From Liolophura sinensis (taxonomy: Eukaryota > Mollusca > Polyplacophora > Chitonida > Chitonidae): a stretch of DNA of 64,000 nt. Of the stretch, positions 48,901 to 58,189 are shown in pieces. A program made the position numbers and the translations under genes. The stretch spans positions 18,867,976 through 18,931,975 of the forward strand of contig NC_088298.1 in NCBI RefSeq assembly GCF_032854445.1, in the 5' to 3' direction. The notes under the pieces were generated by a model. That model had not been told where the DNA came from, ran no database searches, and saw nothing but the letters and a program-made list of their open reading frames with translations. The number at the start of each line of letters is the position of its first letter. Within the stretch, counting starts at the first letter, position 1.

Positions 48901-51900
48901 AAGTTGGGGTCAGGGAGGGGAAATAATCTGGTCCCGAGTTGCCAGTAAGTTTATCGCCGACAACATTTCCGAAAACTATTGACAGAAAATAAACAGACAA
49001 TACCGGGGTAAAAAAGAGATATTTAATATGTCCCAAAACATTTCGTTTATATTTTGACTTGTTTTTATTTTTCAGTTTACTTGTGGCCATAATCTTCTTT
49101 TTCATGACTTTTGCTTTATTTTTAGATTTTTTCATGACCATATCGAAAGCCATTTACCGCCTCGTGTTTTCAGCCTGTTCTCGCCACGATATGGCTGAAA
49201 TATTGCCGACTTGGCGTAAAGCCATGATCATTCATCCATTAATTTCTTTTCATGAATTTTATACTAACATACACATTTCTTAATTAGACATAGAACCGAA
49301 TCCCAACTGGTAGTGGTATTCTTATTTTTAGCCATTTTATCTACCGGAACACGTGGGCTACCCCTTTGGATCTGAAGGCGACCCCAAACTTGTTTTACTG
49401 GAGACCCACTTTGATAACCCGGACAAGCGGTCAGGTAAGCTGTACGCGGATTAGTCGCAATTATTTACTTTCAGTTTATTTGAGTCATTCATGTTTTTTC
49501 ATCTTAATCAATGATATTCCATTTATATCAAAACCATATGTTTGCTGCGTGAAGTAAATTGAGCAGGCCAGGATAAAACGATTTTTTTTTTTTTTTTTTT
49601 TTTTGATTGGTGTTTTACACCGTACTCAAGAATATTTCACTTATACGACGGCGGTCAGCATTATGGTGGGTGGAAACCCACCCGGGGGAAACCCACGACC
49701 ATCCACAGGTTGCTGGCAGACCTTACCACTTACGGCCGGAGAGGAAGCCAGCATGAGCTGGACTTGAACTCACAACGACCGCATTGGTGAGAGGCTCCTG
49801 GGTCATTATGCTGCGCTAGCGCGCTAACTGACTGAGCCACGGAGGCCCCAGGATAAAACGAGCGCATCTCTCTGTGAAACAGCATAGTAAACCTAATGAT
49901 TTACCGGAAACGTGCATCCGATTATGAGCTAACTGGATTTGATCATACAACCACGTTGATCTTAAAGGAAAATGCCTGAGAAATGACCTCGCCCATCAGA
50001 CGGAATACATTTTGGAGAAATAATCACGTAATTTCATGCTTGGTGTGAACTGGATTTGGAGTCCTCCTTTTCCAGAGGTCAAAGAATTTTTCAATTCAAT
50101 CACATTAATTGATGAACGTCGGTTGTGTCTTACCCCGAAAGTAACGTGAAATGGCTTAAGAAATGGCTTCCTACACAATGAGTGACAAGCCATTTCTAGT
50201 TTGGTGTCCTCTTGTATTAAGCCATGAAATGTTCAGGTCCTCTTGAATTAAGCCATGAAATGTTCAGGTCCTCTTGAATTAAGAGATGAGATGTCCAGGT
50301 CCTCTTGTATTAAGCCATGAAATGTCCAGGCCCTCTTGTATCAAGTGATGAAATGTTCAGGCCATTTTATATTAAACGATGAAATGTCAAGGTCCTCTTG
50401 TATTAAGCGATGAAATGTCCAGGCCCTCTTGCATCAAGTGATGAAATGTTCAGGCCATTTTATATTAAACGATGAGATGTCCAGGCCCTCTTGTGTTAAG
50501 CCATGAAATGTCCAGGCCCTCTTGTATCAAGTGATGAAATGTTCAGGCCATTTTATATTAAACAATGAGATGTCCAGGTCCTCTTGTATTAAGCGATGAA
50601 ATGTCCAGATCCTCTTGTATCAAGTGATGAAATGTTCAGGCCATTTTATATTAAACAATGAGATGTCCAGGTCCTCTTGTATTAAGCGATGAAATGTCCA
50701 GGTCCTCTTGTATCAAGTGATGAAATGTTCAGGCCATTTTGTATTCAGTGATGAAATATCCAGGCCCTCTTGTATCAAGTGATGAAATGGTCAGGCCATT
50801 TTATATTAAACGATGAGATGTCCAGGTTCTCTTGTATTAAACCATGAAATGTCCAGGCCCTCTTGCATCAAGTGATGAAATGTTCAGGCCATTTTATATT
50901 AAATGATAAGATATCCAGGCCCTCTTGTGTTAAGCCATGAAATGTCCAGGCCCTCTTGTATCAAGTGATGAAATGTTCAGGCCATTTTATATTAAACAAT
51001 GAGATGTCCAGGTCCTCTTGTATTAAGCGATGAAATGTCCAGATCCTCTTGTATCAAGTGATGAAATGTTCAGGCCATTTTGTATTCAGCGATGAAATGT
51101 CCAGGTCCTCTTGTATTAAGCGATGAAATGTCCAGGCCCTCTTGTATCAAGTGATGAAATGGTCAGGCCATTTTATATTAAACGATGAGATGTCCAGGTC
51201 CTCTTGTATTAAACCATGAAATTTCCAGGCCCTCTTGCATCAAGTGATGAAATGTTCAGGCCATTTTATATTAAACGATGAAATGTCCAGGTCCTCTTGT
51301 ATTAAGCGATGAAATATCCAGGCCCTCTTGTATCAATTTATTTATTTATTTGATTGGTGCTTTACGCCGTACTCAAGAATATTTCACTTATACGGCGGCG
51401 GCCAGCATTATGGTGGGAGAAAACCGGGCAGAGCCTGGGGGAAACTCACGACCATCCGCAGGTTGCTGGCAGACCTTCCCACGTACGGTCTTGTATCAAG
51501 TGATGAAATGTTCAGGCCATTTTGTATTCAGCGATGAAATGTTCCGGCCATGTTGTATTAAGCGATGAAATGTCCAGGCCCTCTTGTATCAAGTGATGAA
51601 ATGTTCAGGCCATTTTATATTAAATGATGAAATTTTCCGGCAATGTTGTATTAAGCCATGAAGTGTCCAGGCCCTCTTGTATCAAGTGATGAAATGTTCA
51701 GGCCATTTTGTATTAAGCGATGAAATTTTCCGGCCATGTTGTATTAAGTGATGGGTCTTGGGTTTCAACCAGGCTTTGCCCTCTATTTTCCCATCATTAT
51801 GTTGGCCGCCGTTGCATAAGTGTCATTTACTAATCTTCTCTGCAGATGTAGTGGACTCGTCTGGTTTGAGGCTCACCTTAACCCCTTCCCTGCGTCAACA

Positions 51901-54032
51901 CGATGCTGGCACTCTGGTTGTGGGGATGACATCATCACCGTCTCAAGTTATACCGCCATTTGCTGATGACTTTAGAATCGACGGACATTGTGTTCCTGAG
52001 TGCTTAGCAAAGGTGTATAACACATTCCTTTTTAAGAGCCATTCGTCACTGATTGGCTGGGGCATCTCGGTTTCTCGGTGTGTACGACCAATCAGATGGA
52101 GTTTCCGTTTTCTGCTCTTGCTAGGTGAACTGCAGGTTATGTCAGGGGGTTTGTCAGGAACCTGTCGAAGGTCGATGGACTCAACAGGGTTATGGCAAGT
52201 TTCCTCAACTAATAAACCAAAACGCCACACCACTTTCTCTCAAAAACAAAACCACGACCAAATAAAAAGAAACACGAGACAAATGTTTCTGGTTATAGAT
52301 CACTGACTTACTTAATAGTCAGCGTCTAGTTTGTTTCATTTTAGTTTATTTATCATTTTATCACAGAAATTGGTCTTGTAATAATAACCAAACATTGTGT
52401 TAATATAAATGTTACTAAAGTCTTATTGTGATCAAAATTATCTTACCATAATGACGAAAAAATCTAAACTCGGCTTCGTCCAATACCATCTTGGGTTTGT
52501 TTGTACACAAATACCGAACAATAGAAAACTCATCACTTACTGTTCCGTATATCCAGCCGAAGAAGTCAGACATCAGTCAGTATGCTCCTATGGCAACGCT
52601 GTGACATCACAGAGCATACAAGCAAGTGTAGGCATTGCGTTACTCAACTAATTAGCTTATTTCCAGTGGTATTGTTTTGATTGGTCAATGAATGTTCTTA
52701 ATTGGCAGATTTGAAAAACCACATGTGTTAAGTGCACGCATTAAAGTGACAGAAATCTAACAATGAAGAAAGTTTGATCAGAATGGTAAAAGAAAGCTAT
52801 GAGTAAAACTACTTTCATCTTTTTTTTTGGATTTCATTGAGATAACAGCATTAACTGGACCTTATGTGCAATATAACTGGTGTTTAGGTACTCTGGCGTG
52901 ATGTTAGAATTCTATCATCCTAAGATGATTAACATTTTAATTGTTGAAATATAGCCTATATTACACACGAGTAAAAGGTTTTTTAAAATTTTATTCGCAA
53001 AAATTGTAATAGGTGTTTCTGTTTTGCTCCCCCACGTGTCAGGGCATGGCACCCAGGTCTTCTATCAAAGTATTCGCTGGGTTCCTACACGCCCATCTCC
53101 TAGGTGTCGCTATCAAATTTCGTCATTTCCGGAAAGGAGTTGAACTGCAACCAATTATCAAAGACGACAACTACGACTTCAATTTCCAGGAAACCAGGAT
53201 GTTACAGAAGGAGGTCGAGATTCAAGCTGTAAGTTGTGGAGAATCCAAGTAAAAATTTGTGGGAATCCATGTGAAATTTGGTGGGAATCTGAGTGAAATT
53301 TTTGGAATATTTGTGGGAATCTGAGTGAAAAGTTGTGGGAATCTGAGTGAAAATTTGTGGGAATCTGAGTGAAAATTTGTGGGAATCCATTTGAAAATTT
53401 GTGGAAATCTGAGTGAAAATTTGTGGAAATCTGAGTGAAAATTTGTGGGAATCCAAGTGAAAGTTGGTGGGAATCAAAGCGAAAATTTTTCGGAATGCAA
53501 GCAAGAATTTGTTGGAATCCATGCAAAAGTTTGAGGGAATCCAAGCAAAAATTTGTGATAACAAAGGTCAAACTTTTGTGAATTCAGAAGGTAATTCATG
53601 AGAACCCAAATCAAAAGTTATAAAAGTGAAAAAAGTCAGGAGTCCGTGGGAAAATTTGCAGGACTCAAAATCAGGTTTTCGTGCTCTGCAGTTCAGGTAT
53701 GTCAAACCAGAAATCTAGCTTAAGAAGTATACCTACCTGTACATCAGGTAAATTAATTACACTGGGTGTTGCGCCTGCTTTATTTAAAGCCGTTTTTTTT
53801 GTGCAAAAAATTTGTATGGTACAATGTAAGCCTCTTGGAGCCATACATTGCTCACTGGTGCCATTTCTCCATCCCTGATGCCATTTGGTCCCTAACCAAT
53901 CAGTATGCAGCTTCGGCTGTTGCATTAAGTAAGGTCATTTGGTAAGTGCTTCCAGAAGGGCGGTGATACACTACGCGCGCTCCGGTTTCCCTTCTGGTTA
54001 ATCCGGCCGTCGTCATACACACACACATATAT

Positions 54033-54076
<44 letters not shown>

Positions 54077-57000
54077 GCAATAAAATGTGTACGACAGGAA
54101 CATGATAACCCAAGTCTTTGTAATTCCATTTTGCTTCAGGTGTGTCAAACAAATGGAAATTTTTTCACATCATTTCTCATTGAACAATATTTCACTGTTG
54201 TGTTATTTTATTTTCCAGGGCGACCACTTAATATCGGAATGTCACTATTCATCCATCCACAGAAACAAAGTCACCTTCGTAAGACTCCAGTTTTTTCTTC
54301 TTTTGACACATTATCAACCACAACTACAAATGTACCTTACCGTTATTTAAATAATTTAATATTTGTCTTCTCAGAACCCTATCAAAGGAGTTACAAGTAC
54401 AAGTAGTGAGAGGCAAGTGTCTCTTCACGGAACAAGATTTCCATGCATAAATGAACCATGAACTGTGGACGGCGGACACCAAGTGGAGTCTCCCTATGGA
54501 CTATGGAATCCGACTGGAGGCCCCATGTAGCCGCCTGACACAAACTAGTGATCTCCTTTGGACTATGGACACCGACTAGAGGTGACCTGTAGCCGACTGA
54601 CACAAACTAGAGGTGTGCTATTGACTGTATTAACTATAGCGGCTCGCTGTGGACTATTGACACCAAACAGAGGTTTCCTTTGGACTATTGACATCAACCA
54701 CAGGTTTCCTGTGGACTATGGGACACCGACTTCAGGTTCTGTGTAGGCTACACTCAAAAACTTTATGTGTCAATTTTGTGTGAGTGATGTCAGAATGTAT
54801 TCTGTTATTATAACACAATATTGTGTCACGTTCAACATAATATCCTGTTAGTCTAATGATTATATTGAATTAATATAGAGTATGTGTGTAATATTTAACA
54901 GAATAATTTGCCGCAGTACAGAACACATTCCAGTATCACTCAGATAACAGACTGTCTGTGAAATTTAACAGATTAATGTTTTGAGTGTAGAGGTCTGCTG
55001 CAACCGCCTAACAAAAACTAGAGGATTTTGGATTCCTTTGGATTATTGGCACCAACTAGAGGTTCCCTGTCGGACTGTTGGCACCAACTAGAGGTTCCCT
55101 GTGGACTGGTGACACCAACTACAGACTCCAAAAATAAGTCTGTTAATTTTAACAGAAACTCTATGGTCTGAGTGATGCAAGAAGGTATTCTGTTATTATA
55201 ACATAATATTCTGTGATATTCAAAATAATATGGTGTTAGTGTAATAAAATCTCAATCTTAAATAAATATAATATGTGTGTTATATTTAAAACAGCACATT
55301 CTGCTGCTATAGCAGAATACATTCTAGTAACACACAGACAACAGATTAATTTTTTGAGTGTACTGACATTAACTAGAGTGCGCATGTGGAAAACTGACAT
55401 CAAATGACATTCTCTGTGGACAACTGGAATCAACTAGAAGGTCGATGTGGACTAATTGCACCAGCTAGAGGTCTCCTATGGACTCCTGACACCAACTAGA
55501 CGTCCTCTGTGGACTACTGACACGGCTTGCAGAGTAAGATCCCCTGTGGGATATAGAGGCCCCCTCTGGAACGCAAATGACGTTAAAACTGATGGAAAAC
55601 AATTTCCCGACAGCAGCTTTATCTACCCAGTACACCGGGATAACTCGCGTGCTACATGTGAAAGGGGTCCCCACTTTACATCGTGTATGTTGTCTCTTCA
55701 TTGATCTGAGCGGATTCAAACCGTACTTTTTTTATCAACACTGTGTTTTACACATGTATTTTCAGGGTGGCTTTAGCACCAGGGACGAAATGTGTGAAAC
55801 GTTCGCTTTGTATTACCCTAAGATATCTCTAGCGGGTGCTACACAGGGGTTGACGGCAACACTACGGCCGACTTTGCCAATGTCACCATTTTGTGAGTAT
55901 CTTAAGTGACGTCACCATTTTGTAAAAACTGTAGGTGACGTCACCCTTTTGTGATTATTTCCAGTCACATAACCATGTTTGTGTCATAACCATTTTGTGA
56001 ACAAGTATAATTTTCCAACTTTGCCTACGTCATATTCTGTCAGTCAGTAACACACTCTCCTCGCTGCTTTGGTTACACTCCCTATGCTGTAAATCTTTCA
56101 TATTTTGAAAATCTAGGGTTATTCTACCTTATATGCCTTATGTAGGCCTAATGACATTTTCATCTGCATTTCCTGTAGGAGTATATTCAAGATGATTGTC
56201 ATCTTATAAACCCTTTTCATGACAAACAAACCTTTTTATTAATAACTCCATTATTTCTGATTTTAGTGCTAACTACACGGTTCGAGACCCAGAGAATTCC
56301 AAGGCGAAAGCCTTAGTGACGTCATCATGGACAGAATTGACTGGTCTGATGAAAGCACGAGAGCTCGCTATCAAGGGGAGGCAACTTCTTACGACAATCA
56401 TGTGATCTCATACTGCAGTCAGAACGTGGTCACTACATTTCCGGTATGTAGCAAAACCATATGCAAGAACACATAAATACATTACCATTACAACCACAAA
56501 TAGGGAACAGTTTAACCCAATCACCGCCATTTTCTCCAACCCCCTAGACTGGTCATCAACGAGTAAGTGAAAACTTGTTGTGTATGGCATTAAATAACAA
56601 TCAAATGAGTAAAAGAATAAATAGATGTATAAACAGAACGACAAATATAACAGCGGACGATTTTACCCTCATTTTTCACACAATTTGATGACAAGGCAAG
56701 CATGGTCCTATATCAAACTGTTACTAAAACACCTTTCAAAACGACGTCCATCAATATCATATGTTCAGTTTTTGAATACGATGTTCTTTCAGTGAGTACA
56801 TGTATATATGTAAACTTTTATCGTATGTCAATGGAGAAAACACAGATTTATAACGCAAGTTTCACAAAAAATCCGAGTATTGAACTACTGGGAGACAAAG
56901 TTCTCAGCAGTTGAAAAGTTTTAAAGGAGAAGACAACACCAATGTGTATAGATAAAGCATCCACAAAAGGTTTAAAAGCATAACCTTTGACTTTTGTGAT

Positions 57001-58052
57001 GTTGATCAACACGGATATCGCAAAATCGCGCATATTGAGACAATCGATAGCGCGACCATGATATCAATTTTAACCAATAAAACCGTGAGTTATTTCTATT
57101 ACCTGAAGACGCAGCTGTTTCCGCTTAAGTCACCCGAACTGTTTGCCTTTTCACCATATGTACAAGGGGTACGAGTGACGCGACATCGTACTTCCTGTTG
57201 ACCTAACATGGTGCATCTCATGGCCTCGTAAGAAATCCTGATTAAAACGTTGATTTATAGTGTCACTAAGCAAGTCATAAAAAATACCTGTGGCTGTTTA
57301 GGTGAGCTTCCACTCCTCTCCTTAAGTAACTCAGGTCTTATCATTTGTTTTTCCTTTCTTATCAAGTAATATACACTGCGTAGTTTACAGTCTAAGAAGT
57401 GTAAATTGTGATGAGATTTGTCTTGACATAACACTTATTACGGGTTCCCAATGCTAACTCCATAGATTCAAAAATTAAGTCCCGCTGGGAATCAGGTTGA
57501 AAGCGGTTGCCTTTCAGTCTTTAGGGCACACAATGTGGGGAACAGGTAATCTGTAGATTCCCACGCTATTCTCTTATTGCTGACCATGGCGATAATAAGC
57601 GTTCAACGACCCTCAAGTGGCCGTATACATAGGCTACCATTCCATTAATACGGTGCACACGTCGCATGTGGGAAAGTTCGTCAGTGTCTTGCCAAAGGCA
57701 GGTGGTTATGGGAAAGTTAGCTTGTAACTTATTGTGGTTTACAGCGGGCACCCTGCCCATAAAACCGACTGTCATCATATACGTGAAAAATTCTACCTTT
57801 AACAGTAATCAAATAAATCTACTACAGAAGCCATCTCTTCACTCAGGCCAATATGTTTTTCAACTGTTACAGTTCGTCCAGCGGGTAAAGCTGCCAAGGA
57901 TCCAAAAAGCTTACGTCGCCCACGATAAATGCATGATGCCATTTGAGTCCACCAAGGACAGCAGAGATCCAAATAAGGCATCGTCTGTGACGTATGGATA
58001 TGTCGTCATCGTGTCAGCAGCGCTTTTATGGTATCTTCATGGTGAACTGTGA
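39651..58052 (+). CDS. MOXD1: DBH-like copper monooxygenase, MOXD1 type (12-exon model)
   Basis: Joined from exons at 39651, 43374, 44344, 46495, 47451, 49332, 51846, 53043, 54219, 55766, 56267 and 57873, giving about 627 residues (human MOXD1 is 613). The family hydroxylates small substrates using copper, ascorbate and O2 in the secretory pathway. The substrate of MOXD1 proteins is not established. Residues 1-21 are a signal peptide, followed by a DOMON domain to about residue 175. The CuH site has H248, H249 (VVHHFVLYAC) and H320 (LLETHFDNP). The CuM site has H400 and H402 (GFLHAHLLG) and M475 (STRDEMC). These spacings match dopamine beta-hydroxylase closely. The C-terminus ends in a hydrophobic segment (YVVIVSAALLWYL), suggesting membrane attachment. 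Exons 10 and 11 each lack one base needed to hold frame. The introns are unusually rich in minisatellites. Confidence 0.94.
40222..40441. repeat. 110-bp tandem duplication
   Basis: Two imperfect copies (40222 and 40332) sharing 'ttttaaggcggatttaatga'. Intron 1 of the monooxygenase gene. Confidence 0.85.
40852..40935. repeat. SINE tail remnant with short direct repeat
   Basis: 'atattcttgagtgcgccgtt' is a SINE tail fragment. It is followed by a ~22-base direct repeat containing 'cagtcaatcaatcgtaaatt'. Confidence 0.55.
41480..41850. repeat. Type C repeat fragments in both orientations
   Basis: 41530-41600 matches the family reversed (ccggagagcccggcataaac). 41725-41840 matches it forward (cttccactaacatggtgtac; gaaaacttcgtgagtta). 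Intron 1 of the monooxygenase. Confidence 0.45.
42105..43072. repeat. 48-bp minisatellite, open on both strands
   Basis: About 20 copies of a 48-base unit containing 'gacgacagtgtgatagacgt'. The period is 16 codons, so long frames stay open: plus 42151-42753 (200 codons, unit VIDVQHREYKQSSDDS) and two minus frames of about 315 codons. It lies inside monooxygenase intron 1 with no splice or start evidence. I treat it as non-coding. Confidence 0.92.
43374..43520 (+). CDS. MOXD1: Monooxygenase exon 2
   Basis: 49 codons, acceptor cgtaaag, donor acg|gtaagg. Encodes DRHATGKWEPISDTSQDWKL then LQTCDKQDRPIT, matching the DOMON end (family form DRYAxG...QTCDxxDRPIT). The 48-bp minisatellite ends about 300 bases upstream. 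Confidence 0.95.
43655..43915 (+). mobile_element. Full-length tRNA-derived SINE
   Basis: Complete main-family copy: head 'ggggcctccgtggctcagtc', B-box-like 'agctcaagtccag', central block and 'caccaatcaaat' tail. Intron 2 of the monooxygenase. Confidence 0.9.
44344..44520 (+). CDS. MOXD1: Monooxygenase exon 3
   Basis: 59 codons, acceptor cttccag, donor gac|gtaagt. Encodes TTRVIWAYKDTDLSESSG, then HHRGSKSIFLLNP and the start of the catalytic region. Confidence 0.95.
44640..44850 (+). repeat. Dispersed tRNA-derived repeat, type C
   Basis: Contains 'tgccttccaccaatgtgaca', 'ccagaaactcgtcacggatg' and 'tctccgctatcgtttaagc', the family's ordered phrases. Intron 3. Confidence 0.5.
44907..45037 (-). 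mobile_element. SINE, main family, truncated
   Basis: Minus-strand tail and central block without the head. Flanking ggtaat may be a short target duplication. Intron 3. Confidence 0.8.
45655..46056. repeat. 23-24-bp degenerate minisatellite
   Basis: About 17 imperfect copies of a unit like 'tataatttagcactactcgt'. Intron 3, upstream of the SINE at 46162. Confidence 0.85.
46162..46446 (+). mobile_element. Full-length SINE with 14-bp target duplication
   Basis: Complete main-family copy flanked by identical acaaataaagatgt at 46148-46161 and 46447-46460. A short internal duplication of 'gtaagtggga' is present in the body. The insertion lies only 34 bases upstream of monooxygenase exon 4, next to its branch-point region. 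Confidence 0.95.
46495..46578 (+). CDS. MOXD1: Monooxygenase exon 4
   Basis: 28 codons, acceptor acttccag, donor aag|gtaagt. Encodes VPANDTVYWCQAF, the conserved VPxxxTTYWC motif. A full-length SINE and its target duplication end 34 bases before the exon. The exon's 3' end and donor are copied in a tandem array downstream, with two further usable in-frame donors. Confidence 0.95.
46579..46860. repeat. 60-bp tandem copies of an exon/intron boundary
   Basis: Four to five imperfect copies of the segment spanning the last ~35 bases of monooxygenase exon 4, its donor and ~20 intron bases. Landmarks are 'aaatatcccgccatcaaggt' and 'cttaacagatc'. Donor-like gtgagt/gtgaga remain at 46702 and 46762. 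The frame from exon 4 stays open to about 46848. Confidence 0.88.
47027..47210 (-). mobile_element. SINE with 11-bp target duplication, truncated
   Basis: Minus-strand tail, central block and part of the head, flanked by ctttcatcctt at 47016-47026 and 47211-47221. Intron 4. Confidence 0.88.
47247..47302 (+). mobile_element. SINE tail fragment
   Basis: 'attcttgagtacggtgtaaa', 'caccaatcaaat' and AAAT repeats on the plus strand, next to the minus-strand copy. Confidence 0.75.
47451..47630 (+). CDS. MOXD1: Monooxygenase exon 5 (CuH His pair)
   Basis: 60 codons, acceptor ttttcaag, donor ggg|gtaaag. Contains GNEGVVHHFVLYACP with the two adjacent copper ligands and ends IYAWAIGGG, the conserved FAWAxGG segment. 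Confidence 0.95.
47772..48040 (-). mobile_element. Full-length SINE, minus strand
   Basis: ATTT-rich tail, central block and tRNA-like head ending 'cggccacggaggcccccc'. Intron 5 of the monooxygenase. Confidence 0.88.
48041..49331. other. Rest of monooxygenase intron 5
   Basis: AT-rich intron. A tRNA-like B-box in reverse may be present near 48630 (gatttgaacctcgac). Nothing else recognised. Confidence 0.4.
49332..49434 (+). CDS. MOXD1: Monooxygenase exon 6 (CuH third His)
   Basis: 103 bases, acceptor tttttag, donor tcag|gtaagc. Encodes PFYLPEHVGYPFG and LVLLETHFDNPDKRS, where the His completes the CuH site. Confidence 0.95.
49582..49847 (-). mobile_element. Full-length SINE with 14-bp target duplication
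   Basis: Long T run (A tail), tail, central block and complete head, flanked by ccaggataaaacga at 49568-49581 and 49848-49861. The clean duplication and long A tail suggest a recent insertion. Intron 6. Confidence 0.95.
50200..51735. repeat. 31-bp minisatellite
   Basis: About 45 copies of a 31-base unit with 'tcttgtatcaagtgatgaaa' and two main variants, one carrying 'caggccattttatattaaac'. Variants alternate in a roughly 93-base (three-unit) pattern. It is interrupted by a SINE at 51337-51488. Intron 6 of the monooxygenase. Confidence 0.95.
51337..51488 (-). mobile_element. SINE inserted inside the 31-bp minisatellite
   Basis: 5'-truncated minus-strand main-family copy flanked by tcttgtatcaa at 51326-51336 and 51489-51499. 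The flank is also part of the repeat unit, so the duplication length is ambiguous. The array continues on both sides. Confidence 0.88.
51750..51815 (+). mobile_element. SINE centre fragment
   Basis: Diverged plus-strand piece (gggtttcaaccaggctttgc; ggccgccgttgcataagtg) directly before exon 7. It provides part of the DNA between the array and the acceptor. Confidence 0.55.
51846..52012 (+). CDS. MOXD1: Monooxygenase exon 7
   Basis: 167 bases, acceptor ctctgcag, donor aag|gtgtat (weaker than its neighbours). Encodes DSSGLRLTLTPSLRQHDAG and IDGHCVPECLAK, matching the disulfide-bearing GHCTxEC segment. Confidence 0.94.
53043..53228 (+). CDS. MOXD1: Monooxygenase exon 8 (CuM HxH)
   Basis: 62 codons, acceptor gtgtcag, donor gct|gtaagt. 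Encodes IKVFAGFLHAHLLGVAIKFR with the HAH copper ligands and DNYDFNFQETRML, the conserved YDFNFQE block. A 22-bp minisatellite starts at the donor. Confidence 0.96.
53229..53565. repeat. 22-bp minisatellite starting at exon 8 donor
   Basis: About 14 copies of a 22-base unit like 'gtgggaatctgagtgaaaat'. The first unit (gtaagttgtggagaatccaa) contains the exon 8 splice donor. More degenerate copies run to about 53660. Confidence 0.88.
54015..54072. repeat. (CA)n-(TA)n microsatellite
   Basis: A short CA run continues into a long TA run with one shift. Intron 8. Confidence 0.95.
54219..54278 (+). CDS. MOXD1: Monooxygenase exon 9
   Basis: 20 codons, acceptor ttttccag, donor ttc|gtaaga. Encodes GDHLISECHYSSIHRNKVTF, matching the GDxLITxCxY motif with its disulfide Cys. 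Confidence 0.93.
54751..54987. mobile_element. MITE copy 2 with TA duplication
   Basis: 237 bases starting cactcaaaa and ending ttttgagtg, with TA on both sides (54749-54750 and 54988-54989). Long subterminal inverted repeats and no coding capacity. TA target and structure fit a Tc1/mariner-type MITE. Confidence 0.85.
55122..55361. mobile_element. MITE copy 3 with TA duplication
   Basis: 240 bases, left end cagactccaaaaa (diverged), right end ttttttgagtg, TA on both sides (55120-55121 and 55362-55363). Same family as copy 2, 130 bases away. Confidence 0.8.
55766..55892 (+). CDS. MOXD1: Monooxygenase exon 10 (CuM Met), frame break
   Basis: 127 bases, acceptor ttttcag, donor tttt|gtgagt. Encodes GGFSTRDEMCETFALYYPKI with the Met copper ligand. 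After SLAG the conserved continuation (YTGVDGNTTADFANVT) is in another frame. One extra G in the GGG at 55834-55836 would join them and also place the conserved Cys. With that base the exon phase fits exon 11. Confidence 0.88.
56267..56443 (+). CDS. MOXD1: Monooxygenase exon 11, frame break
   Basis: 177 bases, acceptor gattttag, donor ccg|gtatgt. The first part reads ANYTVRDPENSKAKA and the second LSDVIMDRIDWSDE...ISYCSQ. Together they follow the MOXD1 order (KSPKQYKNLSFMDAMNKFKW), but they are in different frames. One extra C in the CC at 56311-56312 would join them and give phase 0 into exon 12. Confidence 0.82.
56444..57872. other. Monooxygenase intron 11
   Basis: Contains a type C repeat at the 3' end (listed separately). 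The rest holds short open frames with no domain. Confidence 0.45.
57520..57790 (+). repeat. Dispersed tRNA-derived repeat, type C
   Basis: Contains 'gcgataataagcgttcaacg', 'ggctaccattccattaatac', 'ggaaagttcgtcagtgtctt' and 'agcgggcaccctgcc', the family's ordered phrases. It ends about 80 bases before exon 12. Confidence 0.6.
57873..58052 (+). CDS. MOXD1: Monooxygenase terminal exon 12
   Basis: 60 codons including stop, acceptor gttacag. Encodes FVQRVKLPRIQKAYVAHDKC, then a polar linker and the hydrophobic end YVVIVSAALLWYLHGEL. The Cys after LP...Y corresponds to the family's C-terminal PLVC. The hydrophobic end suggests a TM anchor or GPI signal. Confidence 0.85.
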   Translation, partial: FVQRVKLPRIQKAYVAHDKCMMPFESTKDSRDPNKASSVTYGYVVIVSAALLWYLHGEL

Positions 58053-58189
58053 TACACAGACATCGATGACACTGCAAAGAGGGATTGTCCATACAATTTC
58101 AGGCCAAACACGAAGGCAACGTCATTTTACCTGCTTTGCTGTTTCTAGAAAACAAGCTAATGCCTATTTTAGATTCAGCTTTAATTGTA

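Larger units (their letters stand above)
54440..55560. repeat. ~30-35-bp degenerate minisatellite split by two MITEs
   Basis: Repeated 'ctgtggactattgacaccaa' and 'ctagaggt' phrases at 54440-54748, 54990-55120 and 55364-55560. The two gaps are exactly the MITEs. Intron 9 of the monooxygenase. Confidence 0.82.

Noticed and set aside
51758-52306. 182-codon frame extending beyond exon 7 on both sides
   Set aside because: Only 51846-52012 matches the monooxygenase family. The flanks are SINE fragment and intron.
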